This document shows, one piece after another, positions 14,048 through 14,196 of a stretch of DNA of 14,196 nucleotides. Origin of the DNA: JBBRLG01 sp038231495 (GTDB taxonomy: Bacteria > Planctomycetota > Planctomycetia > Gemmatales > Gemmataceae); contig JBBRLG010000124.1 of the NCBI GenBank assembly GCA_038231495.1, forward strand, positions 1 to 14,196, written 5' to 3'. Below the pieces are notes generated by a model, which did not search any database, was not told the origin of the DNA, and worked only from the letters and a program-made list of their open reading frames with translations. Position 1 is the stretch's first letter; every line of letters begins with the position of its first letter. A program made the translations under genes and the position numbers.

Positions 14048-14196
14048 AATTGTAGCAATGTGCGGGATCGAGGAACTTGTTTTCGTAACCTTGGGAAGTG
14101 GCGGTCGCTCTTTGGAGTGCGGCGGCTCGACGCCGCTTTCTTTCTTTCTTGAGGCAGTTGGCCCAGAAAAAGAAAGAAAGAAAGCGGCGTCGAGCC
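14048..14196. repeat. Long inverted repeat with (CTTT)n arms at window edge, family C
   Basis: Arms 14124-14150 and 14170-14196 are a perfect 27-bp inverted repeat (ggctcgacgccgc followed by tttctttctttctt; the complement closes the window), with a 19-nt spacer. The right arm touches the last base, so the element may be longer. GCGGCG-gctcga-CGCCGC near the left arm is an inner palindrome, as in families A and B. It starts 77 bp past the ligase-like gene. The stretch 14048-14123 shows no gene. Confidence 0.8.

Noticed and set aside
1..14196. CRISPR array, tRNA or rRNA genes
   Set aside because: No regularly spaced short repeats with unique spacers and no recognisable tRNA or rRNA sequence were found by eye on either strand.

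Overview
The window looks like part of a planctomycete chromosome, most likely the Gemmataceae or a close relative. I infer this from protein style rather than from a marker gene. The clues are WD40 blades joined to TPR-like helices, a large secreted PVC-type dehydrogenase/HEAT/cytochrome c protein, a secreted beta-helix protein with an N-terminal LEARDCPA motif and a dockerin-like calcium loop, and high GC throughout.

Layout. (1) 1-986 is the 3' part of a WD40/TPR protein that enters from the left edge. (2) 987-3089 is a small, scrambled island. It holds a FitA/VapB-like antitoxin and a second small antitoxin-like gene whose expected PIN toxin survives only as a stub. Next come a 201-bp copy of the 3' end of the neighbouring cytochrome gene and an overlapping minus-strand gene pair that looks like an undescribed toxin-antitoxin module. 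(3) 3090-6164 (minus) is the 1024-residue cytochrome protein. (4) 6343-8720 (minus) is a secreted beta-helix gene broken by two one-base insertions; it ends in a strong intrinsic terminator and is preceded by an unusually structured leader. (5) 9034-10667 is a complete IS4-family insertion sequence with 20-bp inverted ends and a 7-bp target duplication. (6) 10675-14047 (plus) carries a likely promoter, a 92-residue single-pass membrane protein and an O-antigen-ligase/TPR polytopic membrane protein, probably for cell-surface polysaccharide assembly. (7) 14048-14196 holds a long inverted repeat that reaches the window edge.

A recurrent theme is the nested palindrome: a long inverted repeat in which each arm is itself palindromic. 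Four occur (1033-1084, 3004-3068, 11366-11438, 14124-14196), each 20-80 bp past a stop codon. Two belong to the same sequence family. One is further enclosed by inverted arrays of a 7-bp repeat. No RNA genes or CRISPR arrays were seen. The most promising leads for something undescribed are the overlapping gene pair at 2035-2806, the 3'-end nested palindromes, and the multibranch fold at 8787-8876.
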